A stretch of 45,452 bases of DNA from Pseudomonas sp. Irchel 3H7 (GTDB lineage Bacteria; Pseudomonadota; Gammaproteobacteria; Pseudomonadales; Pseudomonadaceae). Positions within the stretch are counted from its first letter, which is position 1; every line of letters starts with the position of its first letter. The notes beneath the pieces are model-generated. The model had not been told where the DNA came from. It ran no database searches and was given only the letters and a program-made list of their open reading frames with translations. The translations under genes were made by a program, and so were the position numbers. Below, in pieces: positions 1 through 8,146 of this stretch. The stretch is taken from positions 1 to 45,452 of the forward strand of contig NZ_FYEA01000022.1 in assembly GCF_900187605.1 (NCBI RefSeq). Direction: 5' to 3'.

Positions 1-130
1 ATCGGCGCTTGGGTGAAAGGAGGAGGGGCGAAATCTCCCACGGTCTGTGCTGCGTCAACAGTCAGAATCGAGCCTTGTCCCTCCTCCTCCCTTCAAGTCC
101 TACCATACAAGCGAGCCTGCTCGCGAAGGC
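1..130. repeat. Terminal inverted repeat, left copy (130 bp)
   Basis: Bases 1-130 are the exact reverse complement of 45323-45452; the match stops at 131 (g here, c in the other copy). The inner end contains a REP core (GCGAGCCTGCTCGCGAAGG). No gene of its own is supported. Two exact copies at the very ends of the piece suggest that sequence assembly stopped in a dispersed repeat rather than a biological telomere. Confidence 0.95.
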
Positions 131-195
131 GTCAACTGATCCAACATCTCTTTTGAATGTACCGGCCTCTTCCCGAGCAAGCTCGCTCCCACAGA
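108..195. repeat. Degenerate REP pair upstream of the EF-hand gene
   Basis: A REP core at about 110-130 faces a diverged inverted partner at about 170-195 (cccgagcaagctcgctccca). Together they form the outward-facing pair typical of Pseudomonas REP doublets. The left half lies within the terminal inverted repeat. Confidence 0.7.
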
Positions 196-220
196 GTTCG
201 GCGGTGTTCATTCTGCCGTG

Positions 221-300
221 TGTACCCACCGGTACAAACCCCACATACCCCCGACAACTTGTGCCCTGAGGCTGCATAAGCCGGTACACCCACCGGTTTG
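221..300. promoter_or_regulatory. Repeated ACCCACCGGT motif upstream of the EF-hand gene
   Basis: An inverted repeat TGTACC-CACC-GGTACA lies at 221-236. The ten bases ACCCACCGGT recur 61 bp downstream at 287-296. They fill the leader just before the EF-hand start at 322, so they could be operator sites or part of the promoter. No convincing -35/-10 pair was identified. Role inferred only. Confidence 0.3.
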
Positions 301-321
301 CCATTCCAGGGAGTGAGTCCA

Positions 322-1179
322 ATGATCGGTAGCGTCAGCAACTACACAAGCTATACCAGCACCAGCAGCACCTCCACGCAAAACGCGCGCAGCCAGCAAC
401 TGCAAAAAGAACTGTTCGCCAAACTCGACAGCAACAGCGACGGCGCAGTGGATCAGAACGAACTGAAAAGCGCCCTGTCGCAGAAGTCCAACGACGGCCT
501 GCTGGTCAACCTGAGCAAACAGTTCGGTGATCTGGACAGCGACGCCAGCGGCAGCCTCAGCGCCGAAGAAATGACCGCCATGGCGCCGCCTCCGCCACCG
601 CCACACGATCAAGCTCCGGACACCGATCTCGCCGACGCCCTGATCAGCGCCCTCGACACCGATGGCGACGGCGCCATCAGCAGCGACGAACTGAGCAGCG
701 GCCTGACCAGCGCCGGCAGCAGCGCCGACAGCAACGAAATCTTCTCCGCCCTGGACAAGAACAAGGACGGCACCGTCAGCCAGGACGAACTCACCGCCAG
801 CCTGACCCCTCCGCCGCCTCCGCCACCACAAATCAACAGCGACGAACTGTTCAGCCAACTCGACGCCGATGGCGACGGCAGCGTGACCGCGACAGAACTG
901 AACAGCGCATTGCAAACCAGCAACAACAGCACCGCAACGACCAGCACCGACACCAGCGCCGCGCTGCTCAAGGTGCTCGATAGCGACAGCAGCGGCGGCG
1001 TGAGCAGTGATGAACTGAAAGCGGCGTTACAGGCTGGGAGAGAACGACCGGAGGAAGAACAGACCGCTTCGACCCAGAGCACCACTGAAGCGCTGAACCG
1101 CATGATTGCCAATCTGAGCAAACAGTACTCGCTGGAAAAAACGGCCTCGGTGGGCAAGTATTTGAATGTGGCGACTTGA
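322..1179 (+). CDS. EF-hand calcium-binding protein, XopAW-like
   Basis: A 285-aa acidic, soluble protein with no signal peptide or membrane segment. Six EF-hand loops are visible, each D-x-D/N-x-D/S-G-x-x-x-x-x-E: residues 36-47, 72-83, 112-123, 145-156, 181-192 and 220-231. Two proline runs (about 89-94 and 163-169) separate them into three pairs. Residues 4-20 are Ser/Thr rich, as in type III secreted proteins. Pseudomonas homologues are usually annotated as XopAW-family calcium-binding effectors. No secretion genes are nearby, so secretion is unproven and a calcium buffer or sensor is equally possible. The ATG at 322 is preceded by GGGAGTG at good spacing; an in-frame TTG at 298 is less likely. 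Confidence 0.85.
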   Translation: MIGSVSNYTSYTSTSSTSTQNARSQQLQKELFAKLDSNSDGAVDQNELKSALSQKSNDGLLVNLSKQFGDLDSDASGSLSAEEMTAMAPPPPPPHDQAPDTDLADALISALDTDGDGAISSDELSSGLTSAGSSADSNEIFSALDKNKDGTVSQDELTASLTPPPPPPPQINSDELFSQLDADGDGSVTATELNSALQTSNNSTATTSTDTSAALLKVLDSDSSGGVSSDELKAALQAGRERPEEEQTASTQSTTEALNRMIANLSKQYSLEKTASVGKYLNVAT

Positions 1180-1205
1180 GTCGACGCCATTATTTGCCAC
1201 GGACA

Positions 1206-1430
1206 ATCAAAAGCCCCTCACCCTAGCCCTCTCCCGTGGGAGAGGGGACTGATCGAGGTGTTTGGGAGAGCTACGCCGACGTGAAACACCGAGTCGTACT
1301 CAGATTCTGAAACAGATCAAAATCCCCTCACCCTAGCCCTCTCCCAGAGGGAGAGGGGACTGATCTGAGGTGTTTGGACGAGTTACACCGACGTGAAATA
1401 CCGAGTTGAACTCAGATTCTGAAACACATC
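1206..1430. repeat. Two tandem copies of the CCCTCACCCTAGCCCTCTCCC repeat
   Basis: Two direct copies of about 110 bp (about 1206-1314 and 1315-1430). Each begins with the GC-rich box CCCTCACCCTAGCCCTCTCC followed by its partial complement gagagggga, giving a strong hairpin. Each continues with a shared tail (tacgccgacgtgaaa-type, ending in cagattctgaaaca). The same family recurs at 5629-5790, 31851-32050 and 41419-41588. The tract lies between convergent genes (EF-hand gene plus, permease minus) and could act as a transcription barrier. Confidence 0.8.
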
Positions 1431-1464
1431 AAAAGCCGAACACCCCACGCTCTTCACCACTCAA

Positions 1465-1798
1465 TAGGCCGAGTGTCCGCTCGCCTGCTTTTGATCTTGA
1501 TCTTGATCCACGGGCGACGTCGGAAGGCTGAGTGGAGGGATTGATCCGGGCGTGGGAGCGCAGCGACCGTTTGGCGCAGCCAAACACAGCGGGAGTAGGT
1601 GCAGCGAAGCAAACCGGAGACGCTGCGCCCGGATCGATCCCGCAGCGAAGGAACCCCGAGCCCCAGCGAGCGGGCCGCACGTAGGAGCAAGCCTTTTGGG
1701 TTACCTTTTCGGCGTTTGGAAAAGGTGACCCGCCGTAAGGGCGGAACCCTAAGCCGCCGTTACCGCAGCAACGGATATTCACCCAAAACCCAAAACCG
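1465..1798. repeat. About 330-bp structured non-coding element
   Basis: This gene-free stretch abuts the stop codon of the permease. It starts with a short iterated run (gatcttgatcttgatc) and contains local hairpins such as CCGCCGTAAGGGCGG near 1731-1745 and TTTGGCGCAGCCAAA near 1570-1584. Small ORFs across it have no recognisable product. From memory, very similar text occurs at many sites in fluorescent Pseudomonas genomes, which would make it a dispersed element; this needs a genome search. Confidence 0.5.
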
Positions 1799-2851
1799 CT
1801 AGCGCCGCTCCTCAACCCGCCCCTGACTCTTGCTCCAATCCGTCAACAAACTATAAGCCACCGCCAACAACGTAGGCCCGATAAACAACCCGATAAACCC
1901 AAACGCAATCAACCCGCCAAACACCCCAAGCAACACAATCACCAACGGCAAATTCCCCCCGCGACTGATCAGATACGGCTTGAGCACGTTGTCCACGCCA
2001 CTGATGATGAACGTCCCCCAGATCCCGAGAAACACCGCCATCCCATACTCACCTTTCCACGCCAGCCAGGCCGTCGCCGGCACCCACACCAACGGCGGCC
2101 CCATCGGAATCAGACTCAGCAGGAAGGTGACAATCCCCAGCACCAGCGCCCCCGGCACCCCGGCAATCAAAAAGCCGATCAACGCCAGAACCGCCTGCGC
2201 CGCCGCCGTGCCGATCACCCCGTTGACCACCCGCTGCACCGTGCCGGCCACCAAGTCGATGTAATACCCCGCCCGATCACCGATCAGCCGCTGCAGCAGA
2301 CTGTGTACAAACGCCGCCAGTCGCGGCCCGTCACGATAGAAAAAGAACACAAAGACAATGCTCAGGGTCAGCTCGAGAATCCCGCCGCCGATCTGCGCAC
2401 TGCGCGCCAGCAGCCAGTTACCGACCTGCCCCAGATAAGGTTTGATCGACACCATCAGAGCGGCGCCCTGCTGATCGATGCTGTTCCACAGCCCGACCAG
2501 ACGCTCGCCCACAAACGGCAGAGTCCCCAGCCACACCGGCGCTTCCGGCAGACCGTCGACCTGCACATCCTTGATAAACGCCGTGGCATCGCGCACATGA
2601 TCCGCCAGGTTGAACCCCAGCCACACCAGCGGCGCGGCCACGAGCAACATCCAGCCCAACGTCAGAATCGCCGCAGCCAAGGATTCACGGCCATTGAGCC
2701 AACGGGTCAGCAGGCGCATCAACGGCCAACTGGCAAACGCCAGCACCGCGCCCCAGAACAGCGCCGACCAGAATGGCGCCATCACCCAGAGGCTGGCACC
2801 AAACAACACCAGCAGCAGGATCTGCACCAGCAGGCGATCATTATTGAGCAT
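1799..2851 (-). CDS. AI-2E family transporter (YdiK/PerM-type permease)
   Basis: A 350-aa polytopic inner-membrane protein. Hydrophobic segments lie near residues 8-48, 58-82, 150-172 and 205-340, with a less hydrophobic central part around 85-145. This is the AI-2E_transport family layout, with its characteristic C-terminal block of helices (e.g. FGFIGLFIGPTLLAV). Family members export autoinducer-2 or act as ion/solute antiporters; the substrate here cannot be predicted. It is the last of four minus-strand genes, 69 bp after the DUF4892 gene. The ATG at 2851 has only a weak ribosome-binding site. The TAG stop directly abuts a non-coding repeat element. Confidence 0.88.
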   Translation of the reverse strand: MLNNDRLLVQILLLVLFGASLWVMAPFWSALFWGAVLAFASWPLMRLLTRWLNGRESLAAAILTLGWMLLVAAPLVWLGFNLADHVRDATAFIKDVQVDGLPEAPVWLGTLPFVGERLVGLWNSIDQQGAALMVSIKPYLGQVGNWLLARSAQIGGGILELTLSIVFVFFFYRDGPRLAAFVHSLLQRLIGDRAGYYIDLVAGTVQRVVNGVIGTAAAQAVLALIGFLIAGVPGALVLGIVTFLLSLIPMGPPLVWVPATAWLAWKGEYGMAVFLGIWGTFIISGVDNVLKPYLISRGGNLPLVIVLLGVFGGLIAFGFIGLFIGPTLLAVAYSLLTDWSKSQGRVEERR

Positions 2852-2920
2852 GTAAGGTCTCGAAAAAGTCAGTCAGGCAAAGAGTAGGCGAACACACAGC
2901 TCGTGCTCGCCAAAAACAGC

Positions 2921-3739
2921 TTAACGCAACAGATCGATGCGCAGGCCAGAGCCTTCGACACTGCCGGTTTCCATGCGTGCCGCCCGCACCCCCTGATTGA
3001 TCAGCGCCTGGCGCCAGGCTTCGGCCTTTGGCCCTGACACCGTTACACGCAACGTCGTGTCGAGATTAAGGCCACGGGAAATCAGGCGTAGCCAGGTGTC
3101 ATCCGGGTCATTCACGCGATCAGGAAAATCCAGCTCACCGGTGCTTTTCAACTGACGCAACAGCGTCGCCGAGGTCGGCAGCAACTCACCCAGCGGTGCA
3201 ACCGCCTCGAACTGTTCGACATGCAGATAGGCTTTGCGATTGCCACGGGTGATGCTGTAAAGCGCCACCAGCGTGTTGTCGCGCGGTGCGGCCAGCCTCA
3301 ACAACAGATACGCCTGTTGTTCGTCAGCGCCGTACAACTTGGAGTTACCGAACACCTCGTTGGCCCAGAGGCTGCTTTCGCCGCAATCACGCGCCTGACA
3401 CCAGAACAGCAATTCTGCGTCCTGCTTTTGCAGGGCCTCGCGGGCGGCGGTGAAGGCTTCGGTGGCGGAGTGTTCGGGGGGCAACTCGTAAGTCACCGAC
3501 GTGATCTGGCCACGAGCAGTGACCTGGCCGTCGAAGCGCAGTTGCCCGCTGATCTTGCGGATCGAGCCCAGCGGGTAGATGCGCTCCAGTTCAACCGGAG
3601 GGCGATAGTCGACGATCTGCGCATCGGCCAGACGCGGCACGATCTGCAGATCCTGGCTGCCCGGCACATCGGCGGCGAACGAAACGGTACTGAAACAGCA
3701 CAGTGCCAACAGACTGAGTGACCGTATAGTCAGGCTCAT
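2921..3739 (-). CDS. DUF4892 family exported protein
   Basis: A 272-aa protein with a clear signal peptide (hydrophobic LSLLALCCFSTVSFAA, cleavage near residue 22), so periplasmic or envelope associated. The rest matches the DUF4892 family, which is common in Pseudomonas and has no established function. The C-terminal part (about 195-272) looks like a small alpha/beta domain. The ORF is open for 54 more codons upstream, but only the ATG at 3739 puts the signal peptide at the N-terminus. It follows two hydrolase genes by 103 bp and precedes the permease by 69 bp, so it may be co-transcribed. Family assignment is fairly sure; function unknown. Confidence 0.75.
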   Translation of the reverse strand: MSLTIRSLSLLALCCFSTVSFAADVPGSQDLQIVPRLADAQIVDYRPPVELERIYPLGSIRKISGQLRFDGQVTARGQITSVTYELPPEHSATEAFTAAREALQKQDAELLFWCQARDCGESSLWANEVFGNSKLYGADEQQAYLLLRLAAPRDNTLVALYSITRGNRKAYLHVEQFEAVAPLGELLPTSATLLRQLKSTGELDFPDRVNDPDDTWLRLISRGLNLDTTLRVTVSGPKAEAWRQALINQGVRAARMETGSVEGSGLRIDLLR

Positions 3740-3842
3740 CGGATCGGTAATGCTGGATGATTCGAGGTCGCAGCGGTGTAGAAATCCATCGTGGTTGTCT
3801 CCCATTTCAACCCGCCCAGCCTCGACAGTTGCCCGCAGCAAG

Positions 3843-4697
3843 TCAAGGAATGGCGAAGAACCGATTGAAACAGTCTGCGACAAGGTCGGCCCCGGCCTCA
3901 TCGTTCAGGTGCAAATGGTGCCCGCCCGCCAACTGTTCCCGACTGAAGGGTAGACGCTCCAGCAACTCGGGATGTTTAGCCAGCATGCCGTCAGCCGCGA
4001 CCACCAAATGCGCCGGGCAACTGACCCGCAGCGCGAAAGCCATTGCCTGTTCCTCGGTCAGGCGCAGCGGTGATGGCAGGGTCAGTCGATTGTCGGTGCG
4101 CCAGGTGTAGCCGCCCGGAACCGGCATCAATCCGCGCTGAGCCAACAACTCGGCGGCTTCTCGACTGACCGCGACCAGCCCCTTCATCCGCGCTTCGATG
4201 GCACGGTCGAGGGTGTTGTAGACCGGTTTGCGTTTGTCGCGCAGATCCAGTTGCGCTTGCAGGGCCATGCCCATGCGTTCGGCGGCGTTTTCGCCTTTGT
4301 CTGTAGGAGGAATCACGCCGTCAATCAGTGCCAGATGACTGATGCGTTCCGGTAACGAACCCGCCAACACCATCGAGACAATGGCGCCCATCGAATGCCC
4401 GAGCAGGCCGAATCGCTTCCAACCAAGTTGCTCGGCGACCTGCAGCACGTCATGGGCGTAATCCCACAGGGCATAGCCGGCGCCGTTGGGTCGATGCCCG
4501 GAATGCCCGTGCCCGGCCATGTCCAGCGCGATGATGCGCAAGCCTTTGAGCTTCGGCGCCAGACGGGCAAAGCTGTTGGCGTTGTCGAGCCAGCCATGCA
4601 GCGCGATCACCGGCACACCGTCCTCGGGCCCGAACAAATGCGCGGCCAGTTCGATATGCGGCAGGCTCAGGCGGACTTCTTCGAAGGGCGGGCTCAT
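3843..4697 (-). CDS. Alpha/beta hydrolase, downstream partner of a hydrolase pair
   Basis: A 284-aa alpha/beta-hydrolase. The oxyanion-hole strand reads ALHGWLDNANSF near residues 32-43 and the nucleophile elbow is GHSMGA near 100-105. Asp and His candidates lie in the last third (VVAADGML; GGHHLHL near 265). It is probably a cytoplasmic serine esterase, acyl hydrolase or thioesterase; the substrate is not predictable. The ATG at 4697 overlaps the upstream gene's TGA by four bases (ATGA), which favours translational coupling and this start over an in-frame site ten codons earlier. Two hydrolases in tandem suggests consecutive or related ester substrates. Confidence 0.85.
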   Translation of the reverse strand: MSPPFEEVRLSLPHIELAAHLFGPEDGVPVIALHGWLDNANSFARLAPKLKGLRIIALDMAGHGHSGHRPNGAGYALWDYAHDVLQVAEQLGWKRFGLLGHSMGAIVSMVLAGSLPERISHLALIDGVIPPTDKGENAAERMGMALQAQLDLRDKRKPVYNTLDRAIEARMKGLVAVSREAAELLAQRGLMPVPGGYTWRTDNRLTLPSPLRLTEEQAMAFALRVSCPAHLVVAADGMLAKHPELLERLPFSREQLAGGHHLHLNDEAGADLVADCFNRFFAIP

Positions 4698-5500
4698 GCG
4701 CAATCCTTGTCCTGGCGTTTTTCCCAACGGGTAAACAGGTTCTTCAACAACCGTGCGGTGTCCTGCGGGCGCTCAAGCGGGAACATGTGCCCGCCGGGCA
4801 TGCTCAACGCCTCGCCTTGGGCCAGACGCGAAACGAAACGGGTGTGATGACGCATGACCACACGACTCTTGTGCCCGCGCACCACCGCCAGCGGCACCTG
4901 CAATTGCCGGGTGCGGCCAGGACTGGTGTGCGGCACGCCGCGATAGATGCTGATCTCGGTGGCCGGGTCGAAACGCAGGCGCAGTTTGTCGCCGACCTGA
5001 TGCAAACCGTGTTGCAGGTAGGCATCGAAGCATTCCGGATCGAAACCACGGAACAGTGTCTTGCCAGCAAAATAGCTGCGCGCACTGTCGAGGTCGGCGA
5101 ACTCTTCCCGCCGGCCCAGGGTGCGGCCCGCCGGGGTCAGTCTGTCGATGAAGCCAAAACGCTTGGCGGCACGGATCACCCACTGATCAGTGCGAGTCAA
5201 CACGGGTGAATCAAGCATCACCACACCGCGATACAGCTCAGGGCAACGTAGCGCCGCGTGCAGGTGCAACACCCCGCCAAAGGAGTGGCCAACGCCCCAC
5301 ACTGGTTGATCCTGTTGCTGCAAATGGTGGATCAACTCATCGACAAGGTTGTACCAGTTGTCGTCCGCCGGGAAACGCGGGTCATGGGCATGCTGCTCCA
5401 GATGCGCAACCCGGTACTCAGGCGCCAGCGCCGCGAACAACTTGCCATAGGTGCCCGAGGGAAATCCGTTGGCGTGGGCGAAAAAGATCGGTTGCGACAT
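4694..5500 (-). CDS. Alpha/beta hydrolase, upstream partner of a hydrolase pair
   Basis: A 268-aa alpha/beta-hydrolase. The N-terminus has an FFAHANGFPSGTYGKL segment as oxyanion-hole region, and the nucleophile elbow is GVGHSFGG near residue 80. A C-terminal GGHMFPLERP segment supplies the catalytic His. It resembles general lipase/esterase-like Pseudomonas proteins with no defined substrate. It is first in a minus-strand cluster with a second hydrolase, a DUF4892 protein and a permease. Start chosen at the ATG (MSQ...) at 5500; an alternative ATG five codons upstream (5515) cannot be excluded, and neither has a strong ribosome-binding site. Confidence 0.83.
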   Translation of the reverse strand: MSQPIFFAHANGFPSGTYGKLFAALAPEYRVAHLEQHAHDPRFPADDNWYNLVDELIHHLQQQDQPVWGVGHSFGGVLHLHAALRCPELYRGVVMLDSPVLTRTDQWVIRAAKRFGFIDRLTPAGRTLGRREEFADLDSARSYFAGKTLFRGFDPECFDAYLQHGLHQVGDKLRLRFDPATEISIYRGVPHTSPGRTRQLQVPLAVVRGHKSRVVMRHHTRFVSRLAQGEALSMPGGHMFPLERPQDTARLLKNLFTRWEKRQDKDCA

Positions 5501-5628
5501 GCTGGGTAAATCCATGAGCGGGAAACGTGGCGTTGATTGTCCGTAAGACCGCGCCTTACAGCAATGACCGTAACTGCCAGGAATGATGACAGTCCGGTCA
5601 GGGCTATGGTGAGTCAGTCGGATCGCTA

Positions 5629-5790
5629 CCCCCTCACCCCAGCCCTCTCCCCCAGGGGGGCGAGGGGGAAAGGGAGCCGATCTCCATGCTTTTCCGAATC
5701 TGTATTCGACTCGGTATCTCAGGTCGATGAAGCACGTGAAAACAACGAGGTCGACCCCCTCTCCCTCTGGGAGAGGGCTGGGGTGAGGGG
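5629..5790. repeat. Long-hairpin repeat between minus-strand genes
   Basis: The left arm (ccctcaccccagccctctcc, from 5630) and the right arm (gagagggctggggtgagggg, ending 5790) are inverted complements separated by about 100 bp. The whole could form a long stem-loop. It belongs to the same family as the repeats at 1206, 31851 and 41419. It fills most of the gap between the thioesterase end and the hydrolase start; I see no gene in 5501-5811. Confidence 0.8.
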
Positions 5791-5811
5791 CTGATCACTG
5801 AAGAAACTCAC

Positions 5812-6255
5812 TCAACGTGCCGGCGGCTGCTCACCCAACGGCACCACCGCCATGGTCAGCCGCGACACACAACTGGCCTTGCCTTCATCGCTGGTCAAAC
5901 GGATATCCCATACATGGGTGGTGCGACCAATGTGAATCGGTTTGGCCACCGCCGTCACCCGGCCACTGCGCAAGCCGCGCAAATGGTTGGCGTTGATCTC
6001 GAGGCCGACGCAATAAAACTTGCTGGCGTCGATGCACAGATAGCTGGCCATCGAACCGACGGTTTCCGCCAGCACCACCGATGCGCCACCGTGCAGTAAG
6101 CCGTAAGGCTGATGGGTGCGATGGTCGATGACCATGCTCGCGGTCAGCGATTCCTCGTCGAACGCTTCGAAGCGGATGTCCAGCACTTCGCCGATGGTGT
6201 TTTTCTGGATCGCGTTCAACTGCTCGATGTTGGGGGTGGTACGCCACAAGCTCAT
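5812..6255 (-). CDS. PaaI/YdiI-type hotdog-fold acyl-CoA thioesterase
   Basis: A 147-aa single hotdog domain. The active-site region reads HQPYGLLHGGASVVLAET near residues 47-64, the typical x-x-HGG helix with a catalytic Glu about eight residues later. A second conserved stretch is LEINANHLRGLRSG. It matches YdiI/PaaI-like thioesterases that hydrolyse acyl-CoA or aryl-CoA thioesters; the exact substrate is unknown. It lies 31 bp after the acyl-CoA ligase gene, so the pair probably makes and breaks CoA thioesters in one pathway. The start at 6255 has a good AGGAA site; upstream in-frame codons would overlap the ligase. Confidence 0.87.
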   Translation of the reverse strand: MSLWRTTPNIEQLNAIQKNTIGEVLDIRFEAFDEESLTASMVIDHRTHQPYGLLHGGASVVLAETVGSMASYLCIDASKFYCVGLEINANHLRGLRSGRVTAVAKPIHIGRTTHVWDIRLTSDEGKASCVSRLTMAVVPLGEQPPAR

Positions 6256-6286
6256 CGCAGACTTCCTTTGTTGTTTTAGTGGTCGC

Positions 6287-7942
6287 TCAATCCTGCCACA
6301 GCACCGCCTCGCTGCGCTCGCTCCATTCTTCGAAACGCGCGCCATAGGTGTCTTCGATGACGTTGCGCTTGATCTTCAGCGTCGGCGTGAGGAAGCCGTT
6401 TTCCACCGCCCAACTGTCCTTGACCACTACCAATCGGCGCAGGCGTTCATGCTTGTCGAGCACGGCGTTGACCTCTTCCAAGAGTTTTTCCAGACTCGAA
6501 TGCAGGCTCGCCCGGCCCTCCTCCTGATTGACGCTCGACAGCACACACAAACCCAACGGCGCGCTCAAGCCGTCTCCCACCACGCACACCTGTTCAATCC
6601 GTGAATGCACGGCCAAGCGGTTTTCGATCGGCGCCGGGGCGACGTATTTGCCTTTGCTGGTCTTGAAAATTTCCTTGAGGCGGCCAGTCAGGCGCAGGCG
6701 CCCTTCGGCATCCTGCTCGCCCTTGTCGCCGGTGCGCAGAAAGCCATCCTCGGTCAGGGTCTCGGCGGTCTTCTGCGGTTCCTTGAAGTAGCCGAGCATG
6801 TTCGCCTGACTGCGCACCTGCACCTCGCCCGACTCATCAATGCGCACCTCGACTTCCGGGCACGGTTTGCCGATCCAGCCCTGTTTGTATTGCCCCGGCA
6901 GGCAGATGTGCGAGTAACCGCAGCCCTCGGTCATGCCATAGACCTCCAGCACATCAAGGCCAAGTTTGCGATACCAGGCGAGCAACGTCTGCGGCACTGG
7001 CGCGGCGCCGGACAGCGCCACACGCAAGGCATCCAGCCCCAGTCCCGCCAGCACTTTGTGCCCGACACGTTTGCCAATGAACGGCAGGCCGAGGAGAAAA
7101 TCCAGACGCTTCGCCGGGATCTTGCTGTACACGCCCATCTGGAATTTGGTCCAGATGCGCGGCACGCCGAACATCGCGGTTGGCCGAGCTCGCTGCAGAT
7201 CGGTAATAAAGGTCTCAAGGCTTTCGGCAAAGAACACCGTTTGCCCGGTATAGATCGAGGCCAGCTCAACGAACATCCGCTCGGCAACGTGGCACAGCGG
7301 CAGGTACGACAGCAGCCGGTCGTTCTCGTTGAGACCAAACAGTTGCGTGCCACGCGTCGTGGCGAAGCCGAGATTGGCGAAACTGTGCATCACCCCTTTG
7401 GGCAGGCCAGTGGTGCCGGAGGTATAGATGATCGTCGCCAGTTGCTCGGCAGCCGGGCGCGGATCGTCCTGAATCGGTGAGCTGCGCTGCAAGTCTGCCC
7501 AACTGAAATCGAACTCCCCGGGCGGATGCAGCGGCAGGCTGATGGTCGGCAGATCGGCCGGCACGCCTTTGGCCATGCCCGGCCAATCGTCGAGTTTGCC
7601 GATGAAGGCGAGGACACTTTCCGAGTGATTGAGTACTTGCGCGACGGAGTCGGCGGTCAGGTTGGGGTACAACGGGACGGAGACGTGCCCGGCCATCCAG
7701 ATCGCCAGGTCGGCGATGATCCAGTGTGCACAGTTTTTCGAGATCAGGGCGATGTGGCTGCCTTGTGGCAACTCGCGGGCGCGCAACCAATGTGCGGCGC
7801 AGCGGGCCTGATGGCCGACGTCGGCCCAACTCAGCGTCTCGACCTGGCCGCCGCCGATGGGCTGCACGAGGAAGCGCTGGCGCGGATGGCGGGCTTCACG
7901 CTCGTAGAACACGTCCAGCGGCAAACGGAAGGCGGCAGACAT
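6287..7942 (-). CDS. AMP-binding long-chain acyl-CoA synthetase (FadD/FAA-like)
   Basis: A 551-aa ANL-superfamily adenylating enzyme. The P-loop-like A3 motif IIYTSGTTGLPKG is at 171-183. A YGMTEGCG motif (A5) lies near 335. The hinge region carries RTGDKGEQDAEGRLRLTGR with the conserved aspartates, and FKTSKGKYVAPAPIEN follows (A8-A9). This layout is that of long-chain fatty-acid-CoA ligases, which activate fatty acids with ATP and CoA; the precise chain length is inferred, not seen. No signal peptide. It is transcribed with the downstream thioesterase (31-bp gap). The ATG at 7942 gives the normal family N-terminus; the open frame extends 11 codons upstream without a better start. Confidence 0.9.
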   Translation of the reverse strand: MSAAFRLPLDVFYEREARHPRQRFLVQPIGGGQVETLSWADVGHQARCAAHWLRARELPQGSHIALISKNCAHWIIADLAIWMAGHVSVPLYPNLTADSVAQVLNHSESVLAFIGKLDDWPGMAKGVPADLPTISLPLHPPGEFDFSWADLQRSSPIQDDPRPAAEQLATIIYTSGTTGLPKGVMHSFANLGFATTRGTQLFGLNENDRLLSYLPLCHVAERMFVELASIYTGQTVFFAESLETFITDLQRARPTAMFGVPRIWTKFQMGVYSKIPAKRLDFLLGLPFIGKRVGHKVLAGLGLDALRVALSGAAPVPQTLLAWYRKLGLDVLEVYGMTEGCGYSHICLPGQYKQGWIGKPCPEVEVRIDESGEVQVRSQANMLGYFKEPQKTAETLTEDGFLRTGDKGEQDAEGRLRLTGRLKEIFKTSKGKYVAPAPIENRLAVHSRIEQVCVVGDGLSAPLGLCVLSSVNQEEGRASLHSSLEKLLEEVNAVLDKHERLRRLVVVKDSWAVENGFLTPTLKIKRNVIEDTYGARFEEWSERSEAVLWQD

Positions 7943-8046
7943 GCGACTCGCTCCTGTTTTTTGGGTCTGGAGCAAGCGTAGTCAACCAAGCAAGTGCTTG
8001 GTTGGAAAATTCAAACAAATAATTTCATGGTGTACGCAGAAACCAA

Positions 8047-8135
8047 TGTGGGAGCGGGCCTGCTCGCGAATGCAGTCTGTCAGACACATAAAGGGTGAAT
8101 GACACGCCGCTTTCGCGAGCAGGCGCGCTCCCACA
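8047..8135. repeat. REP pair (BIME-like), GCGAGC(C)CTGCTCGC type
   Basis: Two inverted REP units, tgtgggagcgggcctgctcg at 8047 and its complement ending tcccaca at 8135, with about 40 bp between. It sits between the start of the acyl-CoA ligase gene and the end of sixA (both minus strand). Confidence 0.9.
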
Positions 8136-8146
8136 AGGGATCAGCG

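Noticed and set aside
9..269. 86-codon frame across the left terminal repeat
   Set aside because: It consists of repeat and REP sequence; the matching peptide at the other end is the same repeat, not a conserved protein.
1429..1815. Small open frames on both strands within the repeat tract
   Set aside because: They overlap each other and the repeats, with Arg/Ser-rich nonsense composition.
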